Assembly: GCF_040954835.1 (NCBI RefSeq)
Contig: NW_027167714.1
Span: 62,001-126,000 of the forward strand
Direction: 5' to 3'
Source: Lepisosteus oculatus
Taxonomy: Eukaryota; Chordata; Actinopteri; Semionotiformes; Lepisosteidae
Length of the DNA stretch: 64,000 nucleotides
Shown here: one piece after another, positions 32,840-44,225 of the stretch
Numbering within the stretch: position 1 is the stretch's first letter
How the letters are laid out: the number at the start of each line of letters is the position of its first letter
Notes under the pieces: generated by a model
What the model saw: only the letters and a program-made list of their open reading frames with translations
What the model was told of the DNA's origin: nothing
Database searches by the model: none
Program-made: the position numbers and the translations under genes

Positions 32840-33565
32840 TTATTTTTTTTCACTTTACCGTGAATCGGGCTCGGCTGCACAGAGGAGAGAGGACAGGTGA
32901 CAGGGGAGTCACACGCTGGCGGTTTGAATACGCGGAAGATCACTGAGGGATCCACAGTATATGGACCCTCCGTGCGCCATCAGTCCACACTCCGGACTCT
33001 GAATCCTGCCATCCGAGTTAAGATCTCGGCAGAACCTGAGGCGCAGTTCCTTCTTAAAACGTAATCTGGTGAGCATTTCTAGAATCGTACTTGTATAGAT
33101 GCAGCCTTTAATGTGTTGCTAGGTTAAAATTGATGATTTCTTGAACTTCAGTAGGCAACTGCCCTCTTGATTTCGGATTTAATTTCTTTATTACAGGGGC
33201 GCTTTTATGAAGACAGAGTCATGTTCAGGTACTTTGCTTGATGGAGGAAGCTCATTTCGGACTCTGTGATCTGCTCACCTGGAAAGGTCTGCTGTACTAC
33301 TATAAGAGAGAAGTAGAGTCTGGAAGAAGGGACAATTTTATGATGCTTTGGAAGATAATGTTTTTTTTTTTCTTTGAAATCGAAATGAATCAGAATATCA
33401 GTGCAAAAGACAAACTCTTGGTTTGGTTTAAAGAGATATGGTTTTAAAACAGACAAAATGTAGAAAACAGGTGTTTCTCACTTTTGGAAAAGAATGGACC
33501 GGGGGTAATATTTTACTAGTTGCAGTGCTGATCTCACTGGGTTACAGTCCTGCAGTATCACACCA

Positions 33566-33638
33566 GGGCCAGTGGCGCAATGGATAACGCGTCTGACTAC
33601 GGATCAGGAGATTGCAGGTTCGACTCCTGCCTGGCTCG
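33566..33638 (+). tRNA. tRNA-Arg(ACG)
   Basis: 73 nt with acceptor GGGCCAG/CTGGCTC, A-box TGGCGCAATGG, anticodon loop CTACGGA (ACG, read as ICG), B-box GGTTCGACTCC, and a TTTTT terminator 6 nt downstream. The anticodon stem has one T-G pair (TCTGA/TCAGG). Intact; its duplicate at 54190 is decayed. Confidence 0.93.
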
Positions 33639-33990
33639 GGTTGTTTTTAAAAGCATCGGGCTACTCCCTAAGCAGTCTGTGCTACTTACTGCATTGTAAT
33701 CGTACCCAGTAAGAGATTTCCTTCATGTAAATGAACTGCACCTGACAGCATTAGAAAAACACCTGGGCTCAGTACGGTGCTGAGAGCTCAGCGTTGCTGT
33801 TGTTCTAATTAGCACGCACTGCATCGGCTATGAGCCCGAACTTTTCAAATATTCCGATCAGTTAGTCAACACGTAGTCCACATGAACGGTAGAAATATTC
33901 TCGTCTGTCTCTTGTTTGTATAGAACTGAATGTCCCTGACAATGTACTGTTAGTTTTAATTGAAGAACGGCATTTGTGTTCAAATATACC

Positions 33991-33999
33991 AGACAAGTT
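33991..33999. repeat. Left 9-bp target duplication of the foldback element
   Basis: AGACAAGTT, repeated at 38973-38981 on the other side. The undisturbed site with a single AGACAAGTT is at 54614-54622. Confidence 0.92.
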
Positions 34000-34829
34000 A
34001 CCGGGGTAAAGTTAGCTTGAAGTTCGAAAACGATTTTGGCACGCCTGTAGCGCTTTCACGAAATCTCTTAGAGTTACAAAAACACTTGCTTTGTGTATAA
34101 AATACATTGTGGATGCTTTCTCAGCCTTTACTTTTTCGTTTTTATGACATTTTTTTGACCAAGCACGAATATGCTTTTGTCCATATCTCCGCAATGGAAG
34201 CACAGAACGCCTTCAAACCAAAAGCATTTTAAAGACCACGACTTGTGGATATTTCCACAGCCTTTACATCAATCTATCGGTGAGCTAATTATCTTTTTTT
34301 AAACCTCCGGTTTTTCATCGATGCGTAATTACGCACGAACTGGAACCCGGGGGACCGCTGTGTGCACACGTTCACAAAGCGAGAAATACTGTTCAATACG
34401 GCTTCATGCGAAAAACCCGTATACTGTATGACCATAGGAAGCAGAACAGCGCGGTCTCCCATTACCCAGACTGTAAGCACGGGAATAAAGCTTTGTTTGA
34501 TTTCTGAAACCCTTCCTTTACGTCCTGTTTTCATTCAGGTAAGGGTCAACTATATTCACAATACTACTGACAGCAGGAAGATTAAAATATTCTTTACTCA
34601 GCAGCTTATTAAAAACAGCTCCCATGATGTTCAAACCGATTTTTTACACAGAACACTGACACAGCTTTGTGTTCTGAATCTCTTTTTCTCTTGCTTTTAT
34701 TTAATGTGGCACAATGCACTGGTTCACAAACCAATAGCATTTAAACCACAGCACCCACAATGCTGCAGGTAAGTGTTTTGCACACTAAGCAGGTCATCTG
34801 ACTATTCCCAGCTTTGTTTTGGGTTATGG

Positions 34830-35530
34830 AACCTTTATTTTTTTATGATTTTCTGAAGATAACACTACAGGTGGGATGGGTGGGTTGTCTTCATGGCTCA
34901 ATAGCATTTCAAATACAGCACCCACACTGCTGAAACCAAGTGTTTTACACACCAGACAGGCCCCCGAACCTCATACAACCTTGCTGTGGCTGTGGCCCCT
35001 TTCTTTAATTTTTTTATGATTTTCTGAAGATAACACTACAGGTAATACACTGGGACAGGTGGGTCGTCTTCATGGCTCAATAGCATTTCAAATACAGCAC
35101 CCACTCTGCTGAAACCAAGTGTTTTACACACCAGACAGGCCCCCAAACCTCATACAACCTTACTGTGGCTGTGGCCCCTTTCTTTATTTTGTAATGATTT
35201 TCTGAAGATAACACTACAGGTAATACACTGGGACGGGTGGGTCGTCTTCATGGCTCAATTGCATTTCAAATACAGCACCCACTCTGCTGAAACCAAGTGT
35301 TTTACACACCAGACAGGCCCCCAAACCTCATACAACCTTACTGTGGCTGTGGCCCCTTTCTTTATTTTGTAATGATTTTCTGAAGATAACACTACAGGTA
35401 ATACACTGGGACGGGTGGGTCGTCTTCATGGCTCAATAGCATTTCAAATACAACAGCCACACTGCTGAAACCAGGTGTTTTACACACCAGACAAAACCCA
35501 GAACCTTATACAACCTTGCTGTGGTTGTGG
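34830..35530. repeat. Left-arm tandem array, ~178-bp unit, about 4 copies
   Basis: Landmark aacactacagg recurs at 34861, 35032, 35210 and 35388 (spacings 171, 178, 178). A more diverged unit continues to about 35710. Confidence 0.9.
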
Positions 35531-36386
35531 CCCCTTTCTTTATTTTTTTATGAGTTTTTCAATATGGCACCATTAGACAGGCGGTACATGGGGATAGTAC
35601 ATCGTGCTCTTCACGAGTCAATAGCTCTTCAAGCACAACAGCCACAGTGCTGCAACCAGGTGTTTTACACACCAGACAGCTCCCCTAACCTTATACAACC
35701 TCGCTTTGAGTTGTTTAACATTTCTTTCAAATCACTTGGGTTCATCAATCATTTGATCATTTTTCAGCGTGGAATAAACCTATTACTTGTTCCTTGGAGA
35801 TTACCATCTGCTGATAAGATATGATCGCTATATTGACCATATACAATTTCTTGCATAAGGAATTCATATTTTGCATACACCGATCCCCCCGGAGTCCCAA
35901 GTGATTCTGGTTTTGGAAAGCTAAAGGACAATGAGCTTCACGATACCAGGGGGACAGTGGGTGGTCAAGTCTCCCCTAAACAATGGATCTTGTCAGATTA
36001 TGATGTCAGTGCATTTAATAAATGTTGTTGAACTCTCTTTAGCCCAAATACAGAGGAGCCCAGACCCAGAATGTTACTGACAGAGAGTGATCTCATTATG
36101 TGTGTTTGGATTTTAACAACTATTTTTATTGTTTGCTAGAACCAAAACAATCTATGTTAGACATTTTCATCTTCAGCCAAAAATACAAACCTGTGTACGT
36201 AGTGTGGTGCAGGTTCTTGTCCCATCCTGCTCTTGGTCCAGGTTGGAGGGTTGCACCGATTCTGAATCTTGTTAGCTGGTATGGATGGGTTTGGGGGTGT
36301 TGATACCAGAGTGGTCCAGGAGGGGGATTCAGGTGTCTCGGGGGCATTCTTGTTTTTCTATGAGTTCAGGTTGATTCTGTTGGTTC

Positions 36387-36824
36387 TGTCATGAATCTCC
36401 CTCACGCAGGCAAGCGCTCCCGCATTCCCTCGAGCTCTCCCCATACCAAACGTGCACATGTCAATCAGTCCTCTACTTAAACCCTCATCTGTTCCCCGGT
36501 CATTGCTCACGATTGAGATTCTGTCCCGGAGCTTACCTACTAACTACGCTTTTGCCTTACTATGACTTCTCCCCTGGACCTCGACCCCGCTTTTCCGACA
36601 ACTGCTTTAGCCACTCGATTTTGTACCTTCGCCTGTTTTACGCTTTCTCGGATCCTGACCCCAGCCTGTCTCTTCATTTACGCCTCTGCCTACCAACGCA
36701 ACTTCTACGCCTTCCCGGACTCGGGCCCCTGCCTGTTTACTCCGACTACGCCTGCGTCTTGGGCCAACCCTACCAAGGGCACCGCATTGGATCCCTATCC
36801 TCAGCAGTCAGCCCCTGCGTGACA
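36387..36824 (+). mobile_element. Solo LTR (438 bp) in the foldback loop
   Basis: TGTCATGA...GCGTGACA with inverted ends and a perfect 5-bp target duplication GGTTC (36382-36386 and 36825-36829). No internal region. It is a recombined-out LTR element, probably Ty3/Gypsy-like from the length and 5-bp duplication. Orientation follows the TG...CA ends only. It inserted after the foldback. Confidence 0.85.
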
Positions 36825-37009
36825 GGTTCTGAGTGTCTTGGTTACATCCGTTTGTGTGTATAGATGAAAAAGCTATTGAAGAGCACCCCCACACCCCCCA
36901 CCCGTCTTGGTGGAAGTTGCCATGTTCAAAAAATCCTAAAAAGATAATTAAAGTTGCACACAACAAAGCATGACTGTGAAAGGTCAGGAGGCCTGCCTAG
37001 TGAGCACAA

Positions 37010-38130
37010 CACTTGATTACAGTCAAAAAAAACATTAAAAAATAAAGAAATGTTCCACAACTCAAAGCGAGGTTGTATAAGGTTAGGGGAAATGTCTGGT
37101 GTAAAACACCTGGTTGCAGCACTGTGGCTGTTGTGCTTGAAGAGCTATTGACTCATGAATAGCACCCCCCAATCCCCATGTACCGCCTGTCTAATGGTGC
37201 CATATTGAAAAACTAAAATTCTTATTAAAAAAATAAATAAAGGGGCCACAACCACAGAAAGGTTGTATAAGGTTAGGGGACCTGTGTGGTGTGTAAAACA
37301 CTTGGTTTCAGCAGTGTGGTTGTTGTATTTGAAATGCTATTGAGCCATGAAGACTACCCACCTATCGCACTGTGTTACCTGTAGTGTTATCTTCAGAAAA
37401 TCATAAAAAAATAAAGAAAGGGGCCACAGCCACAGCAAGGTTGTACGAGGTTCTGGGGCCTGTCTGGTGTGTAAAACACTTGGTTTCAGCAGTGTGGGTG
37501 CTGTATTTGAAATGCTATTGAGCCATGAAGACGACCCACCCGTCCCAGTGTATTACCCGTAGTGTTATCTTCAAAAAATCATAAAAAATTAAAGAAAGGG
37601 GCCACAGCCACAGCAAGGTTATATAAAGTTAGGGGGCCTGTCTGGTGTGTAAAACACTTGGTTTCAACAGTGTGGGTGCTGTATTTGAAATGCTATTGAG
37701 CCATGAAGACGACCCACCTATCCCAGTGTATTACCTGTAGTGTTATCTTCAGAAAATCATAAAAAATTAAAGAAAGGGGCCACAGCCACAGCAAGGTTGT
37801 ACGAGGTCCGGGGGCCTGTCTGGTGTGTAAAACACTTGGTTTCAGCAGTGTGGGTGCTGTATTTGAAATGCTATTGAGCCATGAAGACGACCCACCTGTC
37901 CCAGTGTATTACCCGTAGTGTTATCTTCAAAAAATCATAAAAAATTAAAGAAAGGGGCCACAGCCACAGCAAGGTTATATAAAGTTAGGGGGCCTGTCTG
38001 GTGTGTAAAACACTTGGTTTCAACAGTGTGGGTGCTGTATTTGAAATGCTATTGAGCCATGAAGATGACCCACCTATCCCAGTGTATTACCTGTAGTGTT
38101 ATCTTCAGAAAATCCTAAAAAATATAAAGA
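37010..38130. repeat. Right-arm tandem array, ~178-bp unit, about 6 copies
   Basis: Inverse of the left array. Landmark acc(t/c)gtagtgttatc recurs near 37377, 37555, 37731, 37910 and 38090. Units alternate between two variants (tcttcagaaaatcat versus tcttcaaaaaatcat), indicating a two-unit higher-order repeat. Confidence 0.88.
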
Positions 38131-38972
38131 AAGGTTCCACAACCCAAAACAAAGCTGGGAAAAGTCAGAGGACCTGCTTAGTGTGCAAAACACTTGCTGC
38201 ATTGTGGGTGCTGTGGTTTAAATGCTATTGGTTTGTGAACAGAATACCCCTATCCCAGTGCATTGTGCCATATTAAATAAAAGCATGACAAAAAGAGATT
38301 CAGAATGCAAAGCTGTGTCAGTGTTCTGTGTAAAAAATCGGTTTGAACATCATGGGAGCTGTTTTTAATAAGCTGCTGAGAAAAGAATATTTTAATCTTC
38401 CTGCTGTCAGTAGTATTGTGAATATAGTTGACCCTTACCTGAATGAAAACAGGGCGTAAAGGAAGGGTTTCAGAAATCAAACAAAGCTTTATTCCCGTGC
38501 TTACAGTCTGGGTAATGGGAGACCGCGCTGTTCTGCTTCCTATGGTCATATACGGGTTTTTCGCATGAAGCCGTATTGAACAGTATTTCTCGCGTTGTGA
38601 ACGTGTGCACACAGCGGTCCCCCGGGTTCCAGTTCGTGCGTAATTACGCATCGATGAAAAACCGGAGGTTTAAAAAAAGATAATTAGCTCACTGATAGTT
38701 TGATGTAAAGGCTGTGGAAATATCCACAAGTCGTGGTCTTTAAAATGCATTTGGTTTGACGGCGTTCTGTGCTTCCATTGCGAAGATATGGACAAAAGAA
38801 TATTCGTGCATGGTCAAAAAAATGTCATAAAATCGAAAAAGTAAAGGCTGAGAAAGCATCCACAATGTATTTTATACACAAAACAAGCATTCTCGCAACT
38901 CTAAGAGGTTTCGTGAAAGCGCTACAGGCGTGCCAAAATCGTTTTCGAACTTCGAGCTAACTTTACCCCGGT

Positions 38973-38981
38973 AGACAAGTT
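38973..38981. repeat. Right 9-bp target duplication of the foldback element
   Basis: AGACAAGTT, identical to the left copy; flanking DNA continues as at 54623. Confidence 0.92.
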
Positions 38982-39575
38982 TACCTAACTGCTCATGCGC
39001 CACTCAGTTGTAATTAGTCAAGAAATAAAGTCGAAAACCAGCTGCGGGTTTGAATCTGAACGTTTGAGATTTCAGCGCATTTTACTTACATTGACAAATG
39101 ATAGAGATTCGAAGAGAGATCCTTCAGACCAGCAAGCAAACCCACGGCTATTTCGGTTTTCTATCTAGGCAACGTTGGTGTCTGCAATAGCATACATGAA
39201 AGCGTGATGCAATTTCTGTGGCTACATTTGTTGCACGTCATGCACAGTAAGAGTGTTTCTAACACCAAATAAAAAGTCAACAATTAGCGATGACGCCTTC
39301 TCCTCAGTTAACCCACTGAAACCCTTGCTGTTAACAGTTCTTTACTGCGTGGTTTACGAGCACCTACATATCGTGTCGGTTCTTTCAGCTTTATTCATTA
39401 GGTTTTCAAAGGCATAAGTAGAGCACCAGAGGTGCGAACGCAAAATGTGTGGTTACCTGAAGAATTGCTTTCAATGGCAGCGGGTCCAAGCGATTTAGCG
39501 TTTTTATAGTGCCGGGAAAGGAGAAACGGCACTTTGCCTTTGCCGCGCAGGCACAAGGCGACGTGCGGCAGACGC

Positions 39576-39642
39576 CGGAGTCGGCAAGTTCCGAACTTGC
39601 GCGGGGAGTCCCCAACGCACTTAACCACTCGGCCACGACAAA
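39576..39642 (-). pseudogene. tRNA-Ser relic, anticodon arm deleted
   Basis: The class II tRNA-Ser D arm (TGGCCGAGTGGTTAAG), variable arm and T arm remain, but about 15 nt including the anticodon arm are missing relative to 55217-55298, and the acceptor no longer pairs. Confidence 0.85.
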
Positions 39643-40861
39643 AGCGAGTTTGCTGCCGCCGCATTCCTCCTATAATCTAACACGGAGTGCGAGGTGGCTG
39701 CGGAAACCTTTTTAAAGTCGCTCTCCGTTAAAAAAAATACCTTTCACAAGATTCGTGCCGGCAGACAGACACGCCTCAGAGGGTTTAAGGCTGGCTTCAC
39801 GTTCAAATGATAAAGTCCCCCAGTCCGGATGTCAAAATGCAACTTTGGCAGACAGAAAAAACATCAACAAACCACAAAAGGTTTTTACAAGCTGCACCAC
39901 ACTGCACTTTCAAAAGCATTTACATTCGTGTTAGACGCGGGAATTGCCTTTGATTTGCGCGCTTACGAACGCCATGGAAAACGAAACAAAACTAAAGCCC
40001 TCAGCTCCTGCACTTGATTATAATGCCGTTACGTGTCGAAGCAGGAATTTATGTCATCCTACCACTGCAACACGGGGAATAGAGAGAAATGAGTACACGC
40101 TACGAATTGTCTCTTATCAGTCCCTACAGTTGTAAGGCGCCTGGAAGCGTGCACCCCCATCATTAATCTTTGCGCATCTGTGCAAGGTAAACTCTGGAGC
40201 AGTCTTTGAAACGGCTCAAAGGAAACACGTGATTGATTCCATGTGCATCTGGGGTTCATTTCTTATTTACATTTAATTCAAGGGAAAGGCTTGGGTCAGT
40301 TTCAGACGGCCTCCAACAGCGAGATTCAAGCGCCCCACCTTCAGCCCAATCTGCGCAGCCAGAACGCCAACGGTTCCTATGCTCTCCGGGGTGCGGTTGT
40401 GACCCCGTAACCTAAAATGTTGGTGGCAGACAAATGGAGACTAAAAGGTGACGTCCTAGGACATGACTACATTGTGGGGATGGTGACCATTGCTTGGAAA
40501 AGAGTGCGAGGCCCCTTTAGAAAAACATTTTGTTAACAGACATTCTGCCTCAGCCTAAACACCTATAGCTTGCAAAGCGCATGCTATTAGACAGGCACCT
40601 CTGCAAGACCTTAAGAGTCTCTTAAACTAGTGATAGTAAGGTGTTCCCAATTGGCGATGTTCGGCTTTCAAATCATCTCTCCGTGGAAGCGCCGAGATGC
40701 AGCTGTTTAAGGCTTAGAAGCAGCTGACTGTTTTACTGCCTAACTGATCACTGTCAGTCAGGGAGCTCAGAGGTGAAAAGCCTGTCTGAGAGACAATTCG
40801 CCGTCGATCAGTTCAATATGTTCCGTACCAGCTCGGCGCACCTGAGATCATCTTGGTAGCC

Positions 40862-40930
40862 GTGTAGCTCAGATGAGTGAGAGCGTGTGTGTGTACCACC
40901 GTGATTGGATGCCGGTCCTTCTCAGGTCAC
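40862..40930 (+). other. Possible tRNA relic (A-box and weak B-box)
   Basis: ccgtgtagctcagatgagtgagagc looks like a tRNA D arm, with a B-box-like attggatgccgg about 40 nt on. Also at 56425-56490 and inverted at about 52500-52570. No clear anticodon arm, so the identity is open. Confidence 0.3.
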
Positions 40931-41036
40931 AGTAAACCTTCTGCTGCCTAACTTTCCTAATTTTGTGGATCCCTTTGAAAAAGCAAAGGAAAAAAAAAAC
41001 TGGCTCTTCATCAGCGTGATCGACCCAACCCAGTGT

Positions 41037-41109
41037 GCCCCAGTGGCCTAATGGATAAGGCACTGGCCTCCTAAGCCAGGGATTGTGGGTTTGAGTCCCA
41101 TCTGGGGTG
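41037..41109 (+). tRNA. tRNA-Arg(CCT), B-box variant
   Basis: 73 nt with GCCCCAG/CTGGGGT acceptor, A-box TGGCCTAATGG, anticodon loop CTCCTAA (CCT), and TTTT about 14 nt downstream. The T loop reads TTTGAGT where the copy at 56541 has TTCGAGT; that position is nearly invariant in the B-box, so this copy is probably weaker. Confidence 0.88.
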
Positions 41110-41203
41110 CTCCTGTCCCATTTTGAGCGTACAAATGTCCTTGTGATTTGCAAAGCTGCAACCCCACCTTACTCAGTGAGCGTCTCTGCTTTTCTCTCAC
41201 ATA

Positions 41204-42093
41204 CAGTTGGGAGAAAAACTTTTGTAAACAGCCCTTTGGAATGATGTGGATTTCTGCATGAATGGCTCCTAACATGTGATCTTATCTTTATCTAAGTCAT
41301 AATAATTAATAAAGAGAGTCTGATTTAACAAACAACACACGCCCAACATTTGACATTGCTGTTTCTTTATTGACCAAATGGTTTAAACAATCAAGGTCAT
41401 TGATGGAAAAAGTACGTGAACCCTTATATTAAGGAGCTAGTGGAACCTCCTTTATGACAAAAACCTCAACCCCCACTTTCTGTAGCGGCTTGTCAGACCT
41501 GAGCAGCGGTTAGGAGGTATTTTGGCCTATGTATATTTTTGGGATGTCTTGCGCTGAATGGCCTGCTTCAGATCACGCCACAGCACTTCAATGGGATTGG
41601 GGTCAGGACTCTTACTTGGCCATCCCAACATACGGAATTTCTTCTGTTTCAGCCACTCTGTTGTTGATGTACTCCTTTGTTTTTGTCATGTTGTAAGACC
41701 CAGCGTCTTTTGAGTTTTAGATCACAGGCAGACACCCTGACATTCTGCTGTAGAATTTCCTGATACATCTTGGAATTCATCGGTCCCTCGATGCCTCCGC
41801 CATGCTTCCCAGGTGGGATGAGGTTTTGGAGTTGGTATGCGGTGTTTTGTTATCTCCAAACATAACGCTGTGCACATTTACCAACAAGTTCAACTTTTGT
41901 CACGTCTGTCCACAGAACATTGTTCCAGGAGTTGCTGTGGAACATCCATGTGGTCTTTAGCAAACTTGAGAGGGGCTGTGGTGGTTTTTTTTGGGGGGAG
42001 AGCAGTGGTTTCCTCCGTGGTGACCTCGCATGATCACCACTCCTGTTCAGATTTCTTCTTATGGTGGACTCATGAACACAGACGTAAGACAAA
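41204..42093 (-). mobile_element. Tc1/mariner-like transposon fragment (copy 1)
   Basis: Starts after a TA with CAGTTGGGAGAAAAACTTTTG, a Tc1-type inverted repeat. The minus strand encodes transposase pieces, including the C-terminal WPSKSPDPNPIEVLWRDLKQ (family motif SPDLNPIE). Several frame breaks. Its right part is replaced by an L2 insertion. Confidence 0.85.
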
Positions 42094-42475
42094 GTAAACC
42101 ACCTGTTTCCTAGATCCCATCCCCAGTCAGCTAGTCAAAGATTCCCTCGAAGGACTGGCAGGACCTATAATTAGTATGATGAATGCATCGCTTGCGTCAG
42201 GCGTCGTACATGATCAATTTAAGGTAGTGGTTCTTAGACCGCTCCTTAAGAAGTCAAATTTGGATCCACAAGTTCTTAACAACTACAGGCCTGTCTCAAA
42301 GGTCCCATTTCAATCTAAAAGTCTTGAAAGAATAGTTGTTGCCCAACATCAAATGGATTCAAATAATATACTTGAGAAATTTCAGTCTGGTTTCTGAAAC
42401 TGCATTAACAAGAGTCGTAAATTATATTCTCTTAGCTACTGATGCGGGGAATACAACAGTGCTAGGTTGCAACAG
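42094..42475 (+). mobile_element. L2-clade LINE RT fragment (copy 1, shortened)
   Basis: Encodes VVLRPLLKKSNLDPQVLNNY and RPVSKVPFQSKSLERIVVAQ, the RT 0/1 region of L2/CR1-type LINEs. It is cut at gcggggaatacaacagtgct, after which spacer follows, whereas copy 2 at 57420 continues for another ~650 bp. Confidence 0.85.
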
Positions 42476-42480
42476 TGCTA

Positions 42481-43190
42481 GGAATGCAAACTTTAGGTTG
42501 CGCTTCTTCATGCTGCATCATTGGCATGAGTGGAGCTTTTTAAACGTCTGTACTTACTGCGCCCCATAAGAAATCGTTTGTCCCTGTTCAAAAGAGATTG
42601 TGCGATGTCCTGCAGCGTTCGCAAAGCAAACCTTTGACAGTTTGAATAGAGGAATTTATTCTGCTTCCTGTGCGTGCAGTAGTTACAAACTTGAACGTCT
42701 TTACACGATCTCCTGCAGTTTTCAGTGGGCAGGCTTGGTCAGATGGCTTGGAAAAACGCACTGTTTCGGCTCGGGAAACATCATGAGCAGTGTCCTGCAT
42801 GTTTTCTGTGTATAGCTGTCTTTTAACGCATACAGAATTCATTCGAAATCATTGATTTCTCCAATTAACAAGGGTCCCTTAAATGATGAGTCAAAGTAAC
42901 ATCTAATCGGATTAGTTTCCTTAGAGCTGGTTCAGAGTTTGCTCAAGAGTTTACCTTTCACAGATGCGCAAAGAAGAATGTTGGGGGTGCACGCTTCAAG
43001 GCACCTTACAGCTGTAGGGAGTGATTCGAGACGATTCGTGGCGTGTGCTCGTTCCCATATACCATACGCCCCGGCGTGCAGTGCTAGGATGACGTACAAT
43101 ACCACTTGGGCACGTAACAGCGTTATATGCAAGTGCGGGACGTGAGGGTTTTCGTTTGTTCGTTTTGTTTTGCTCTGCTTTGCTTTGTTT
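42481..43190. repeat. tRNA spacer families 1 and 2 (plus-strand copy)
   Basis: Matches 58501-59220 and 17612-18160. Contains a well-kept segment (42955-43145) found beside every tRNA unit here; diverged inverse relatives lie at 39900-40240, 55460-55790 and 63640-63840. Confidence 0.8.
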
Positions 43191-43543
43191 TGCTTTCCAT
43201 CGCGTGGGTAAGAGCGTAAATAAAAAGGCGATTCCTGCGTCTACCACTAATGTAAGAGCTATTTCAAGTGCGGCGTGGTGCGGCTTTTCAAATGCTTGTG
43301 GACATTTCTCTGTTGTTGATTCTTTTTTTGTGTGTAACAAAGTGGCATTTTCATGTCCGGACGGGGAGACTTTATCATTCCGACATGAAGCCACCCTTAA
43401 GTCCTCTGAGGCATGTCTGTCTGCAAGGCTTGTATTTTGGAAATGTTTTTTTGAAACGGAGAACGACTTTGAAATAGGCTTCCGCCGGCGCCTTGCGATC
43501 CAGGTAAGATTGTAGCAAGAACGCAGCGGTGGTGGGGCTTGCT

Positions 43544-43625
43544 GTAGTCGTGGCCGAGTGTTTAAGGCGATGGACTAGAAATCCATTGGGGTCTCCCTGC
43601 GCAGGTTCGAATCCTGCCGACTACG
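43544..43625 (+). tRNA. tRNA-Ser(AGA)
   Basis: 82-nt class II tRNA, acceptor GTAGTCG/CGACTAC, anticodon stem ATGGA/TCCAT with loop CTAGAAA (AGA, read as IGA), and B-box GGTTCGAATCC. The D loop has gagtgTttaa where most have gagtggttaa. No TTTT lies within about 60 nt downstream. It sits in an inverted paralog of the Ser(TGA) and Ser(CGA) loci. Confidence 0.92.
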
Positions 43626-43836
43626 TTGTCCGCCTCCAGTTGGTGTGTTCCGGCGCAATCAAAGAAGCGCGCCTCTTTGCTGTTCCTGGTGGTTTTAAAA
43701 CGCCCAATCGCTTGTACCCGCTGCCTTGGAAATAAATTCTTCAGTGTCCGCGAATGGCATTTTGCAGCTGGAAGCATGTCGACGCTTTTTGCACAGAGCA
43801 CCAAAAAAGCGTCTTTTTTGAAGGCCCAGACACTGA

Positions 43837-43907
43837 GCGTTGGTGGTTCAGTGGTAGAATTCTTGCCTACCACGCGGGAGGCTTGGGTTTGATTCCCGGC
43901 CAATGCA
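43837..43907 (+). tRNA. tRNA-Gly(GCC)-type with anticodon ACC
   Basis: 71 nt with acceptor GCGTTGG/CCAATGC, A-box TGGTTCAGTGG and anticodon loop CTACCAC. The anticodon would be ACC, whereas eukaryotes use GCC. The B-box is GGTTTGATTCC, one change from consensus, and several pairs are G-U. TTTT follows 8 nt downstream. Likely a decaying Gly(GCC) gene. Confidence 0.8.
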
Positions 43908-43954
43908 GTGGCTTTTGCAGCGAGTGGCTCCATCACTTGCATCCCCTTGCAACT

Positions 43955-44225
43955 CGCAACTGAAAACCCACTGAAACTAAGCAGGTGTGAGCCAGGTCAG
44001 TACCCGGATGAGGGTAAGCTACAGGGAAAAACAAAGCTTCCAGCTGGAAGCGGTGTTAATGGTGCCGGCGGGGGGGCGCTCACCCTGAGGTCTGTGCGGG
44101 TCCCAATGCCCCAGCATAGTGACGGCGACGCTGTGTTGTAAAAGGGCGTTGTCTTTCGGATGAGATGTAAAACCGAGGTCATAGTGCTCTGTGGTCATTA
44201 AAAATGACCACCAAAACCTTTGACA
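43955..44225 (+). repeat. 5S-rRNA-derived SINE
   Basis: The head gaaactaagcaggtg...gccaggtcagtacccggatga follows the 3' half of 5S rRNA (GAAGCTAAGCAGGG...GCCTGGTTAGTACTTGGATGG). The body has gatgagatgtaaaaccgagg and ctctgtggtcattaaaaatga. It is truncated at the 5' end, as half the 5S promoter is missing. Confidence 0.8.

Larger units (their letters stand above)
34000..38972. mobile_element. Giant foldback DNA element, 4,973 bp, 9-bp target duplication
   Basis: Termini ACCGGGGTAAAGTTAGCT and its exact inverse. The unique outer arms (34000-34830 and 38140-38972) are about 95% complementary. Inside each arm is an array of ~178-bp tandem units, in opposite orientation, followed by a non-repeated loop (about 35750-36900) that holds a solo LTR. 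No transposase is encoded. Nine-bp duplications are usual for Mutator-like and possible for Merlin-like elements; the termini match neither family that I can recall. The element is absent from the paralogous duplicon at 54614. Confidence 0.9.
32845..42480. repeat. tRNA duplicon B, copy 1 (split by a foldback element)
   Basis: 32845-33990 plus 38982-42480 aligns with 53450-54613 plus 54623-57780, same order and orientation, about 95% by eye. Carries tRNA-Arg(ACG), a Ser relic, tRNA-Arg(CCT) and a Tc1 with nested L2. The only large difference is the element at 34000-38972. Confidence 0.88.

Noticed and set aside
34830-38130. Regularly spaced repeats resembling an array with spacers
   Set aside because: Units are contiguous 178-bp tandem repeats in a eukaryotic foldback element; not a CRISPR array.
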